Below, piece by piece: positions 16,257 through 24,657 of a stretch of 64,000 nt of DNA. A program made the position numbers and the translations under genes. The notes beneath the pieces are model-generated. The model was not told where the DNA came from. It saw nothing but the letters and a program-made list of their open reading frames with translations, and did no database searches. The stretch's first letter is position 1. The number at the start of each line of letters is the position of its first letter. Source of the stretch: Microbacterium sp. LWH11-1.2 (GTDB lineage: Bacteria; Actinomycetota; Actinomycetes; Actinomycetales; Microbacteriaceae); contig NZ_CP151636.1 of assembly GCF_038397745.1 (NCBI RefSeq), forward strand, positions 1,550,001-1,614,000. Direction: 5' to 3'.

Positions 16257-16834
16257 GGACGCTTCCCCTCCGCGGCATCCGCAACGATCTTCGCGATCCG
16301 GGCGGACCGCGTCTCGGGCCGCTTCGCCATCGCGATGTGCGTGAGGCCGAACTTCTTGACCGACTTCGGGAACGCGTCCCAGTTCTCGCGCGCCGCGGGC
16401 ACGGCGTCGAGCGCTGCCGCGAACTCGTCGGGCTCGATCCCGGCCTCCGGCCCGTCGAGCACCGTCCAGGACCCGTTCGCCTTCGCGACCTCCAGGACAC
16501 GGATGCCGGCCGGCGCGAGCAGCCCCTCCGCTTCGAGCAGGGCGATGCGCGCCTTGTTGGTCGCCGCCCATCCGCTGCCGGGGCGGCGCGGCGAGAACCA
16601 CTGCCCGTTGGCGCGGTCGTTGCCTCCCTCGTCGAAGACGCGCACCGGGCCGTCGATCCATCCGAAGCAGAGCGCCTGCCGCACGGCATCCTCGTAGCCG
16701 ACGCCGCCGGAGTCCGTGCCACGCACGCTCAGGAGCCAGACGCCGGCCGCGCGTTCGTGGTTCTCCTCGAGCCAGGCGCGCCATGCGGCGGCATCCGCCG
16801 CGCGGATCCGTTCGCCCTCGTCAAGCGCGCCCAC
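16253..16834 (-). CDS. YdeI/OmpD-associated family protein
   Basis: 193 residues. The family blocks are the WLLSVRGTDSGGVGYEDAVR region, then ALCFGWIDG, and RRPGSGWAATNKARIALLEA near the middle, with the C-terminal FPKSVKKFGLTHIAMAKRPE segment. Members are small cytosolic proteins linked in some bacteria to peptide or bacteriocin resistance; the molecular activity is unknown. The GTG start lies 3 bp past the stop of the upstream phosphatase gene, and the stop overlaps the small membrane protein, so three genes form one leftward unit. Confidence 0.8.
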   Translation of the reverse strand: MGALDEGERIRAADAAAWRAWLEENHERAAGVWLLSVRGTDSGGVGYEDAVRQALCFGWIDGPVRVFDEGGNDRANGQWFSPRRPGSGWAATNKARIALLEAEGLLAPAGIRVLEVAKANGSWTVLDGPEAGIEPDEFAAALDAVPAARENWDAFPKSVKKFGLTHIAMAKRPETRSARIAKIVADAAEGKRP

Positions 16835-16837
16835 GGG

Positions 16838-17650
16838 TCACTTCTTGGTCTTGACCGTCGTGATCGTGTCGGTGATCCGCGGCAGCAGGTCGGCGACCGA
16901 CTGCACGATCTCGTCGGGGCGGAACGGATACTTCTCGATCTCGGCCTGGTCGCTGATGCCGGTGAGCACCAGCACGGTGTGCAGGCCCGCCTCGATGCCG
17001 GCGACCACGTCGGTGTCCATGCGGTCGCCGATCATGCCGGTGCGCTTCGAGTGCGCGCCGATCTTGTTCAGAGCGGAGCGGAACATCATCGGGTTCGGCT
17101 TGCCGACGACGTACGGCTCCTTGCCCGTGGCCTTCGTGATGAGGGCGGCGATCGCCCCCGTCGCGGGCAGAGGGCCGTCGGCGCTCGGGCCCGTGGCATC
17201 CGGGTTCGTCACGATGAAGCGCGCGCCGCCGATGATGAGGCGGATGGCCTTCGTGATGGCCTCGAAGGAGTAGTTGCGCGTCTCGCCGACGACGACGAAG
17301 TCGGGGTTCGTCTCGGTCATGATGAAGCCGGCGTCGTGCAGGGCGGTGAGGATGCCGGCCTCGCCGATCACGAACGCCGAGCCGCCGGGGAGCTGCTGCT
17401 GCAGGAACGACGCGGTCGCGAGGGCCGAGGTCCAGATGCGCTCCTCCGGCACATGCAGTCCGCTCGTGCGGAGGCGGGCGGAGAGGTCGCGGGCGGTGAA
17501 GATCGAGTTGTTCGTGAGCACCAGGTACGGGATGCCGGCGCTCTCCCAGCCGGCGAGCAGCTCGGATGCTCCGGGGATGGCGTCGTTCTCATGGACGAGC
17601 ACGCCGTCCATGTCGGTGAGCCAGCATTCGATGTCGTCTCGTTGGGCCAT
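16838..17650 (-). CDS. HAD-superfamily phosphatase, NagD-like (subfamily IIA)
   Basis: 270 residues. HAD motif I is WLTDMDGVLVHE (nucleophile and acid Asp residues at 13 and 15), motif II is LVLTNNS, and the late GMIGDRMDTDVVAGIEAGL is motif IV, with the subfamily IIA cap between. Such enzymes hydrolyse sugar or nucleotide monophosphates; NagD prefers UMP. The exact substrate cannot be read. The leaderless hexamer TAGGCT ends 6 nt before the ATG; the TAG of this hexamer is also the stop codon of the TetR gene upstream. Confidence 0.88.
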   Translation of the reverse strand: MAQRDDIECWLTDMDGVLVHENDAIPGASELLAGWESAGIPYLVLTNNSIFTARDLSARLRTSGLHVPEERIWTSALATASFLQQQLPGGSAFVIGEAGILTALHDAGFIMTETNPDFVVVGETRNYSFEAITKAIRLIIGGARFIVTNPDATGPSADGPLPATGAIAALITKATGKEPYVVGKPNPMMFRSALNKIGAHSKRTGMIGDRMDTDVVAGIEAGLHTVLVLTGISDQAEIEKYPFRPDEIVQSVADLLPRITDTITTVKTKK

Positions 17651-17659
17651 GTGCCCAGC

Positions 17660-18346
17660 CTAGAGGGAGGGGGTGACCGCCGGAGGTCTGATGTCCGCGG
17701 ACGGGACGGCCCAGGCGGCGAGGCCGGTGATGAGGGCCCGCAGCCCGATGCGGAAGGTCGCCGCGGCGGGGTCATCGCCGGCCCCCGCGCGGAGGCGCTC
17801 GGACTCGGCGTAGCGGGGGAACTCGTCGGCCAGCTCCCCCGGGGACATGTTGTCCCCGGGGGCGAGCGCGTCGAGCGCGGAGCCGATGATGAACGACTCG
17901 AGGGCGACGATCGTGTCGAGGGTCCGTGCGGCAGGCCAGCCGGCTGCGAGCAGTCGATCGGTGACGGCCTCGTACTGCACGAAGGACTCCCGATCCGCGT
18001 CGATGGGGAGGGTCGCCAGGAGGACGATCGCCCCCGGTGCGGTGAGCAGCGCCTCGCGATAGCTGGCGCCCCATCCGAACAGTGCGTCCGCGGCATCCGC
18101 CTCGCGCAGCGGCGCGAGATCGGTGAGCCGGCCGATGCGCGCCCGCATCCCGCGGATCACCGCATCGCGGTTCGCGTAGTGGTGGTACAGCGCCGACGTC
18201 CGCACGCCGAGCGCTGCGGCGAGCGCGGTCATGGTGAACTGCGCGGGTCCACGTGATCCCGCCACGCGGAACGCCGCCTTGAGGATCTTCTCCTCGGACA
18301 GGACGGTGGCGCTCGGGCGACCGGCGCTGCGCTGCTGCTTTGTCAT
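17660..18346 (-). CDS. TetR-family transcriptional regulator
   Basis: 228 residues. The N-terminal TetR DNA-binding domain runs EEKILKAAFRVAGSRG to TMTALAAALGVRTSALYHHY with the usual helix-turn-helix ending in ALYHHYANRD. The C-terminal part is a helical ligand-binding domain resembling the TetR-C class (FIIGSALDALAPGDN). I place the start at the ATG at 18346; an in-frame ATG 11 codons earlier would begin inside the probable operator at 18368-18384. It is divergent from an amidohydrolase and an NhaC-like antiporter, which are likely targets along with itself. Confidence 0.88.
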   Translation of the reverse strand: MTKQQRSAGRPSATVLSEEKILKAAFRVAGSRGPAQFTMTALAAALGVRTSALYHHYANRDAVIRGMRARIGRLTDLAPLREADAADALFGWGASYREALLTAPGAIVLLATLPIDADRESFVQYEAVTDRLLAAGWPAARTLDTIVALESFIIGSALDALAPGDNMSPGELADEFPRYAESERLRAGAGDDPAAATFRIGLRALITGLAAWAVPSADIRPPAVTPSL

Positions 18347-18367
18347 GGACCCGTTCTCTGCTACTTT

Positions 18368-18384
18368 ATTGAAACTCATTCAAT
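18368..18384. promoter_or_regulatory. probable TetR operator between regulator and amidohydrolase
   Basis: ATTGAAACTCATTCAAT is a perfect 6-bp inverted repeat with a 5-bp spacer in the 63-bp divergent region. Flanking TTT/AAA extends the symmetry loosely. Location directly between the two divergent starts fits a TetR operator that controls both genes. Confidence 0.6.
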
Positions 18385-18409
18385 TAAACCCCTGTCGGGA
18401 GCTCCCGCC

Positions 18410-20026
18410 ATGACCATTGTCACTGCAGACGTGATCATCACGGGCGCGCGCATCATCACCATGGATCCGCGTCGCCCGGTCGCCTCCGCGCTCGCTGTGC
18501 GAGACGGCCGCATCCTCGCCGTGGGCGACGACACGACCGTCGCCGAGTTCCGCGGGGCGGCCACCGAGGTCCGGGACCATCGGGGGAAGACCCTGACGCC
18601 CGGACTCATCGACGCGCACCTGCATCCGATCCAGGGGCTCGAGCTCACGGTCGGAGCCGATCTCGGCGGGATCACCGAGGCCCGCGCCCTCCTCGCCGCC
18701 CTCCGCGCCGAGGCGGACCGCGCGCTGGCCGAGGACGCGGACCCCTGGGTGCGCGGCTGGAATCTCGACTACGACGTGTTCCATGCGCTGCCCTGCACGG
18801 CGGCTGCGATCGACGATGCGGTGCGCGGCCTGCCCGCCCTGCTGGTGATGTACGACGGGCACACGGCTCTCGCGAGCTCCGCGGGTCTGATCCGCGGCGG
18901 GATCACCGGCAGGCGCGACTTCTCCGACAACTCGGTCATCATGGTCGATGCGCACGGCGCGCCCACGGGTGAGCTGCGGGAGATGTCGGCCTACGAGCCC
19001 GTGCGCCTCGCCGCCCCCGCGCTCAGCCGCGAGCAGACGCTCGACGCGACGCATCGGCTGCTGCGCGGCCTCGGCTCGTCCGGTCTCACCGGCGGATGCA
19101 TCATGGACGGATCCTTCGACACCCTCGACCTGCTGCGCGAGCTGGATGAGAGCGCGCGCCTCCCCATCCGCATCGTGTCGGCCGTCGACCACGAGCCGTC
19201 GTTCGATGCCGAGCGGATGGCGGCGAACCTCGCGGTGCGCGACCTGGGCGGAGCGCACTGGCGCGGGGGACTCGTCAAGCTCTACGCCGACGGCGTCGTC
19301 GAGACCGGCACCGCCTGGCTCTACGAGCCGGACACCGCGGGAGCGGGCCTCGAGCCGTTCTGGAGGGACCACGCGGCCTACGCGCGCACCGTCGGCGAGT
19401 ACGCCAGGGCCGGATTCCAGGTGGCGACGCACGCGATCGGCGACCGCGCCATCGGCAGCGCCGTCGACGCGTATCTGCAGGCCGGGCCTCGAGCCGCGAA
19501 CGGGGCCCCGCACCGCATCGAGCACCTCGAGACCACGGCCGATCGCGATGTCGCGCGCATCGCCGCCGCGGGCATCACGGCTTCGATGCAGCCCCTGCAC
19601 CTGCAGTGGCGAAAGGCCGACGCCGCGGACGACTGGGCGCACCGCCTGGGTCCCGAGCGTGCGGCGCGGGCGTGGCGGGTGCGCGACTTCTGGGAGGCCG
19701 GCGCGCCGGTCGCCCTCGGCTCGGACTGGCCGATCGCGCAGAACGACGCGAGGATCGGCCTCGCCTGGGCGATGCTGCGTCGGCGGCCCGGCGCTCCCGA
19801 TGCTCCGGTGTTCGAACCGGAGCAGCGCCTCACGGCCTACCGGGCGCTGCACGGCTACACCGTCGGCGCGGCGCGCGCCCAGGGCGACGTCGATCTCGGT
19901 CGGCTCGCCCCGGGGTACCGCGCCGACTACGCGGCGTGGGATGCCGATCCGCTCCAGGTCTCCGCCGACGAACTCGTCGACGTTCCCGTGTCCGAGACCG
20001 CCGTCGGCGGCCTCGTCGTCTCCTGA
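18410..20026 (+). CDS. amidohydrolase, YtcJ-like (Amidohydro_3)
   Basis: 538-residue metal-dependent hydrolase of the amidohydrolase superfamily. Seen: the N-terminal beta-sandwich ending LTPGLIDAHLHPI (metal-binding HxH), the lysine-containing strand GGLVKLYADGVVE, HAIGDRAIGSAVDAY, PHRIEHLE, and ALGSDWPIAQND with the catalytic Asp. YtcJ-like enzymes act on amides or formamides of varied small molecules; the substrate is not predictable. It is followed after 16 bp by an antiporter gene and divergent from a TetR gene, suggesting an inducible uptake-and-hydrolysis unit. Confidence 0.88.
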   Translation: MTIVTADVIITGARIITMDPRRPVASALAVRDGRILAVGDDTTVAEFRGAATEVRDHRGKTLTPGLIDAHLHPIQGLELTVGADLGGITEARALLAALRAEADRALAEDADPWVRGWNLDYDVFHALPCTAAAIDDAVRGLPALLVMYDGHTALASSAGLIRGGITGRRDFSDNSVIMVDAHGAPTGELREMSAYEPVRLAAPALSREQTLDATHRLLRGLGSSGLTGGCIMDGSFDTLDLLRELDESARLPIRIVSAVDHEPSFDAERMAANLAVRDLGGAHWRGGLVKLYADGVVETGTAWLYEPDTAGAGLEPFWRDHAAYARTVGEYARAGFQVATHAIGDRAIGSAVDAYLQAGPRAANGAPHRIEHLETTADRDVARIAAAGITASMQPLHLQWRKADAADDWAHRLGPERAARAWRVRDFWEAGAPVALGSDWPIAQNDARIGLAWAMLRRRPGAPDAPVFEPEQRLTAYRALHGYTVGAARAQGDVDLGRLAPGYRADYAAWDADPLQVSADELVDVPVSETAVGGLVVS

Positions 20027-20042
20027 TCACAACGAGGTGAAC

Positions 20043-21506
20043 ATGTTCGCTGAGGCGACAACACTCCCGGCCGTCGGCGGCTTCGTGCTGCTTCCCATCC
20101 TGGTCATCCTGCTCGTCGCCGTGCTGACGCGCCGGACGCTCTTCGCGCTGTTCTGCGGCACCCTCGTCGGAGCAGTGCTGCTGACCGGCTGGGGCGCCTT
20201 CGACACCTGGGTCGAGTACTTCGGCAAGTCGCTCGCGAACGAGACGGCCCAGTGGCTCCTGCTGATCGTGGTGCTGTTCGGCATCCTGATCACACTGTTC
20301 GAGCGCTCCGGGATCGTCTCGGACTTCGCGCGGTGGACAGAGCGGTTCGTGAACTCGCGGCGGAAGTCCACCCTGCTGACGTTCTTCCTCTCGGTGGTGC
20401 TCTTCGTCGACGACTACCTGAACGTCCTCACCGTCGGCACATCGCTGAAGTCCCTCACCGACCGCTACGCCGTGCCCCGCACGCAGCTGGGGTCGATCAT
20501 GAAGATGACCGCAGCGCCGATCGCCGTGATCGTGCCGTTCTCGACCTGGGCGCTGTTCTTCTCCGGCCTCTTCGAGGTGCAGGGCGTGACCGTCGGGGGA
20601 TCCGGCTTCGGCGCCTATCTCCAGGCGATCCCGTACATCTTCTTCGGCTGGATCGCGATCGTGGTGGCGTTCCTGATGAGCGCGGGGTGGCTCCCCCGGA
20701 TCGGCGCGATCAAGCGCGACGCCGTGCGTGCCGAACGCGACGGCGACGTGTTCCCGCTCGGCACGACCGCGGAGGAGCGCGAGGCCGAGGGTGCCGTCCT
20801 CCTTCAGGAGATCCGGGCGACGGATGCCGACGGCTCGACCGCTCAGCGCGTCGCGGTGGCGCTCGAGACCGAGGCCGCCGTCAAGCGGCCGCAGGCCTGG
20901 CCCTTCCTGCTGGCGATGGTCACCCTCGTCGGGGTCACGATCCTGACCGAGGCGAACGTCGTGAAGGGCACGGCGGCCGCCCTGGTCGTCACGATCGTGA
21001 TCACGCTCATCCAGCGGCGCCTGCGCATCCGCGAGGTGCTGGAATCAGCGCTCGCCGGCATCGAGAGCATGCTGTTCGTCGCGGTGCTCACGGTGCTCGC
21101 CTTCATGGTGCAGGAGATGAACCTCTCGCTGCACCTCGCCGATTGGGTCATCGCCGTCACGGAGCCCGTGCTCACACCGGCGCTGCTTCCCGCGATCGTG
21201 TTCGCCGTCTGCGGCATCTACGCCTATGCGACCGGTTCCTTCTGGGATCTCGCCGCCGTGATCACCCCGGTCGTGCTCCCGCTGGCGATCGCGCTCGGCG
21301 CCGACCCGATCCTCGCGGGCGCCGCCGTGTTCTCCGGGGCGGCCCTGGGCAGCACGACCTGCCTCTACGGTGACGGCATCATCCTCGCGTCGCGCTCGAT
21401 CGGCATCAAGCCGCACAACCTCATGCTCGCGATCCTGCCGTACGCGGGCATCGCGGCGGGCCTGTCGTTCGTGATGTACCTCATCGTCGGCGTGATCGGA
21501 GCCTGA
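20043..21506 (+). CDS. NhaC-like Na+/H+ antiporter family protein
   Basis: 487 residues with about eleven hydrophobic segments. The blocks FFLSVVLFVDDYLNVLTVG (with the buried Asp pair) and GSFWDLAAVITPVVLPLAIA, and the segment GSTTCLYGDGIILASRS, mark the NhaC/antiporter superfamily used for cation or amino-acid exchange. AGGTG precedes the ATG. It lies 16 bp behind the amidohydrolase, so it may carry that enzyme's substrate or product and not simply sodium. Confidence 0.82.
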   Translation: MFAEATTLPAVGGFVLLPILVILLVAVLTRRTLFALFCGTLVGAVLLTGWGAFDTWVEYFGKSLANETAQWLLLIVVLFGILITLFERSGIVSDFARWTERFVNSRRKSTLLTFFLSVVLFVDDYLNVLTVGTSLKSLTDRYAVPRTQLGSIMKMTAAPIAVIVPFSTWALFFSGLFEVQGVTVGGSGFGAYLQAIPYIFFGWIAIVVAFLMSAGWLPRIGAIKRDAVRAERDGDVFPLGTTAEEREAEGAVLLQEIRATDADGSTAQRVAVALETEAAVKRPQAWPFLLAMVTLVGVTILTEANVVKGTAAALVVTIVITLIQRRLRIREVLESALAGIESMLFVAVLTVLAFMVQEMNLSLHLADWVIAVTEPVLTPALLPAIVFAVCGIYAYATGSFWDLAAVITPVVLPLAIALGADPILAGAAVFSGAALGSTTCLYGDGIILASRSIGIKPHNLMLAILPYAGIAAGLSFVMYLIVGVIGA

Positions 21507-21529
21507 GCGCGGCCGACCGCCGGCCTTCG

Positions 21530-22162
21530 TCAGGCCGAGAGCCAGACCACGTCGGGGCTGCCATCCGGAAGCGCGGTGTCCGCGCCGTCCAGGCGCACGC
21601 CGGCGACGGTCACGGTGAGCGTGGTGCCGATCTCGACGCCCGCACCCTCCAGTGCTCGCAGCAGGTCCGGATCGCGGTCGTCCACCCGGAGTACGCGGCC
21701 GACGTGCCCGATCTCCGCATCCGCCAGCAGGACGAAGGGCTCGCGCTCGACCGCTCCGGAGGCATCGGGGATCGCGTCGCCGTGCGGGTCGAACCGCGGG
21801 CGGCCCAGACGTTCGTCGATGCCCTCGAGCAGCCGGTCGCTGATGGTGTGCTCGAGCACCTCGGCCTCGTCGTGCACCTCGTCCCAGCCGTAGTCGAACT
21901 CGCGCACGAGCCACGTCTCGATCAGGCGGTGGCGGCGCACCATCGCGAGGGCGCGCTGCGTTCCGGCATCCGTCAGCCGCACGGCGCCGTAGGGCACGTG
22001 CGAGACGAGACCTGCGGCCGCGAGCTTCTTCACCATCTCGGTGACCGAGGAGGGGGCGATGCCGAGCTTCCCCGCGAGGACCGACGGGGTGATCGGGGCG
22101 TCCTGCCATTCGGTGTGGGCGTAGACGGTCTTCAGGTAGTCGTCTGCTGCGGGGGAAGCCAC
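21530..22162 (-). CDS. mntR: DtxR/MntR-family metalloregulator
   Basis: 210 residues. N-terminal winged helix (SVLAGKLGIAPSSVTEMVKK), a dimerisation/metal-binding domain with the ligand-rich segment VRRHRLIETWL to EVHDEAEVLEHTIS, and a C-terminal SH3/FeoA-like domain. With Mn(II) or Fe(II) such proteins repress metal uptake. The linked NRAMP gene mntH 400 bp away points to manganese. TAGACT ends 7 nt before the GTG start, so the mRNA appears leaderless. Two palindromes on the mntH promoter are candidate binding sites. Confidence 0.85.
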   Translation of the reverse strand: MASPAADDYLKTVYAHTEWQDAPITPSVLAGKLGIAPSSVTEMVKKLAAAGLVSHVPYGAVRLTDAGTQRALAMVRRHRLIETWLVREFDYGWDEVHDEAEVLEHTISDRLLEGIDERLGRPRFDPHGDAIPDASGAVEREPFVLLADAEIGHVGRVLRVDDRDPDLLRALEGAGVEIGTTLTVTVAGVRLDGADTALPDGSPDVVWLSA

Positions 22163-22184
22163 GGGAGTCAGTCTAAATCAGGGG

Positions 22185-22484
22185 TCAGTTCGCGACCGCG
22201 ACCAGCACGCCCCAGGCGACCTGCCCGGCGAAGAAGATGACGAGGAAGCCGAGGAGCGCCGCCGCCAGCGACAGACGTCCGTCGTAGTCGGAGACCTGGG
22301 CGATGCCGATCCGGCGGGCGCGGAACGACAGTACGAGCGTCGCGATGCCGAGCGCGAGCTGCACCCACGGCCCGCCGACCGGCAGCACCTGCGGGAATGC
22401 GATCAGCAGGGCGCCGATCACGCCGGCGGCGAGTCCGCTCCAGCTGAGGAGGCGGACGTTGCGGCGGGCGGTGTCGGCGGACAT
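22185..22484 (-). CDS. small membrane protein between mntR and mntH
   Basis: 99 residues with three predicted membrane segments (SWSGLAAGVIGALLIAF, WVQLALGIATLVLSF, LSLAAALLGFLVIFFAGQVA) and a short basic loop. Unrecognised family; actinobacteria have many such integral membrane proteins. TAGGCT ends 7 nt before the ATG, an own leaderless promoter, so it need not be co-regulated with the manganese genes on either side. Confidence 0.7.
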   Translation of the reverse strand: MSADTARRNVRLLSWSGLAAGVIGALLIAFPQVLPVGGPWVQLALGIATLVLSFRARRIGIAQVSDYDGRLSLAAALLGFLVIFFAGQVAWGVLVAVAN

Positions 22485-22536
22485 GACATCGAGCCTATCC
22501 GCGCCTCAGACCCCTCTCGTCCCGCTGCCTCCGGTC

Positions 22537-23835
22537 TCAGGCACCGGTGAGCACCAGCCAGAGCAGCGCCCCGTTGAGCGCGATCAGCAGCACGGATGCC
22601 ACGATCCCGGCTGCCGTCGTCCACACCCGGTTGGTCCAGGCGCCGAGGGTGCGGCGCTGCGCGGTGAGCGCCACCAGGGGGATGAGCGCGAACGGGATGC
22701 CGAACGACAGCACGACCTGGCTGAGGACCAGGGCGAGGGTCGGGTCCACGCCGATCCCGAGGATCACGAGCGCCGGAATCAGGGTCACCAGGCGGCGCGC
22801 GAGCAGAGGGACGCGCACGTGCAGCAGGCCGTGCATGATCTCGGCGCCCGCGTAGGCGCCGACCGAGGTCGACGCCAGGCCGGAGGCGAGCAGGCCGACG
22901 GCGAAGAACGTGGCGACGACGGGACCGAGACCGGCGGCGAGGGCCGCGTGCGCGCCCTCCAGCGAATCGGTGCCCTCGACGCCGGCGAGGTTCGCCGCGG
23001 CCAGCAGCAGGATGCCGAGGTTCACCGAGCCCGCGATGACCATCGCGATCGAGACGTCCCAGCGGGTCGCGGTGAGGAGACGGCGGATGCGCGAGGTCTC
23101 GGTGCGCACCGCTTCGTCGCCCGCGTGGGCGGTCGTGGCGCCGAAACGGTCGCGGGCGAGCGAGGAGTGCGCGTAGATGGCGTGCGGCATGATCGTCGCA
23201 CCCAGGATGGATGCCGCGAGCAGCACCGATCCTGTCCCCTCGAATCGGGGCACGAGGCCGCCGACGACGCCCGCGGGGTCCGGCGGAGCCACGAACACGC
23301 CCGCCACGAAGCCCACGGTGATGATGACCATGAGGCCGATGATGACGAACTCGAACGGGCGTGCGCCGCGACGGCTCTGCACCGCCAGCAGGATCATCGA
23401 CACCGCTCCGGTGATGAGGCCGCCGAGCAGCAGCGGGATGTCGAACAGCAGGTACAGGGCGACCGCGCCGCCGATGACCTCGGCGAGATCGGTCGCCATC
23501 GCGACCAGCTCGGCCTGCAGCCAGTACGCGCGACGTGCCCATGGCCGCCGCAGCCGGGAGCCCAGCACCTCGGGCAGGCTCTGGCCCGTGACGACACCGA
23601 GCTTCGCCGAGAGGTACTGGATCAGCCAGGCCATCACGTTCCCGGCGAGCACGACCCACACCAGCAGGTAGCCGTACTGGGCTCCCGCCGTCATGTTGCT
23701 CGCGACGTTGCCGGGGTCGAGATAGGCGACACCCGCGACGAGAGCGGGTCCGAGGAGCCACAGGCTGCGCTGCGCGGTGGTGCGGGGAGCGGTACGGGGG
23801 GACGGCGTCAGCACCGACGGAGAATTTTTAGGCAC
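22537..23835 (-). CDS. mntH: NRAMP-family Mn(II)/H+ symporter
   Basis: 432 residues with eleven membrane segments. The metal site motif DPGNVASNM is in helix 1 and the MPHAIYAHSS block is in helix 6, both standard for MntH. Imports manganese using the proton gradient. The GTG start at 23835 is set by TATGGT ending 6 nt upstream, so the transcript is leaderless and the start codon itself lies inside a palindrome-like operator (23826-23842); a second operator (23853-23870) covers the -35 region. Repression by the MntR-type regulator encoded downstream is the obvious model. Confidence 0.92.
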   Translation of the reverse strand: MPKNSPSVLTPSPRTAPRTTAQRSLWLLGPALVAGVAYLDPGNVASNMTAGAQYGYLLVWVVLAGNVMAWLIQYLSAKLGVVTGQSLPEVLGSRLRRPWARRAYWLQAELVAMATDLAEVIGGAVALYLLFDIPLLLGGLITGAVSMILLAVQSRRGARPFEFVIIGLMVIITVGFVAGVFVAPPDPAGVVGGLVPRFEGTGSVLLAASILGATIMPHAIYAHSSLARDRFGATTAHAGDEAVRTETSRIRRLLTATRWDVSIAMVIAGSVNLGILLLAAANLAGVEGTDSLEGAHAALAAGLGPVVATFFAVGLLASGLASTSVGAYAGAEIMHGLLHVRVPLLARRLVTLIPALVILGIGVDPTLALVLSQVVLSFGIPFALIPLVALTAQRRTLGAWTNRVWTTAAGIVASVLLIALNGALLWLVLTGA

Positions 23836-23842
23836 ACCGAAA
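23826..23842. promoter_or_regulatory. candidate MntR operator 1, covering the mntH start codon
   Basis: TTTTAGGCACACCGAAA matches the inverse of operator 2 at all but two positions. It spans the predicted transcription start and codons 1-4 of mntH (GTG at 23835 down to 23833). The -10 hexamer TATGGT occupies 23842-23847 just beside it. Confidence 0.6.
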
Positions 23843-23852
23843 CCATAGCGTG

Positions 23853-23870
23853 TTTTCGGTGCACCTAAAA
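23853..23870. promoter_or_regulatory. candidate MntR operator 2, over the mntH -35 region
   Basis: TTTTCGGTGCACCTAAAA is an 18-bp palindrome with a single mismatched pair around GGTGCACC. It lies 6 bp upstream of the mntH -10 hexamer. With operator 1 it forms an inverted pair flanking the -10 box, a layout well suited to cooperative repression by a DtxR-type dimer pair. Confidence 0.65.
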
Positions 23871-23936
23871 GTGGGAACGGTGCCTGCCTGGGTTCACGTG
23901 TCGGCCGACATCTGTGCCGCCGGATAGCCTGGCGTG

Positions 23937-24587
23937 ATGGATGAGCAGACGCCCGACGGGCACACCGGTTCGGTGGCGCAGCCCGGGTACGGCGTCGGCC
24001 CGTGGCCGGGTGGTGAGGATGCCTGGCCCGACGGCGACCGCTACGACCCGGAGCTCCTGGCGGCGGGGGACACCCGCAACGTCATCGACCGCTACCGCTA
24101 CTGGCGCATGGAGGCGATCGTCGCGGATCTCGACACCCAGCGGCATCCGTTCCACGTCGCGATCGAGAACTGGCAGCACGACATGAACATCGGCTCGATC
24201 GTGCGCAGCGCCAATGCGTTCCTCGCCGACACCGTGCACATCATCGGGCGCCGCCGCTGGAACAAGCGCGGTGCGATGGTGACGGACCGCTACCAGCACG
24301 TCGTGCATCACGAGGACGTCGAGACGTTCGCGGCGTGGGCGGCCGCCGAGGGCATCCCGATCATCGCGGTCGACAACGTCGACGGCGCGGTGCCCGTGGA
24401 TCGCGCCGACCTTCCGCAGACCTGCGTGCTGCTGTTCGGTCAGGAGGGTCCCGGGCTGTCGGCGGAGGCTCTCGCCGCGGCATCCGCCCATATCGAGATC
24501 ACGCAGTACGGCTCGACCCGCTCGATCAACGCCAGCGCGGCGGCAGCCGTGATCATGTACGAGTGGTGCCGCAGATACGCCAGCTGA
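23937..24587 (+). CDS. SpoU/TrmH-family RNA methyltransferase-like protein
   Basis: 216 residues with the knotted SPOUT fold motifs: NWQHDMNIGSIVRSANAFLA (motif 1), VLLFGQEGPGLSAEAL (motif 2) and EITQYGSTRSINASAAAAVI (motif 3, with the conserved Ser-Asn). These enzymes 2'-O-methylate rRNA or tRNA; the exact nucleotide is unknown. The ATG at 23937 is preferred over the GTG at 23934 because TAGCCT ends exactly 6 nt before it. Confidence 0.88.
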   Translation: MDEQTPDGHTGSVAQPGYGVGPWPGGEDAWPDGDRYDPELLAAGDTRNVIDRYRYWRMEAIVADLDTQRHPFHVAIENWQHDMNIGSIVRSANAFLADTVHIIGRRRWNKRGAMVTDRYQHVVHHEDVETFAAWAAAEGIPIIAVDNVDGAVPVDRADLPQTCVLLFGQEGPGLSAEALAAASAHIEITQYGSTRSINASAAAAVIMYEWCRRYAS

Positions 24588-24657
24588 TCGTGCGGAGGAA
24601 CCCCCTCGACAGGCGGTGCCCGCGGGCGTAGCGTGAGTGCCGATCGAGGAGGTCGAC

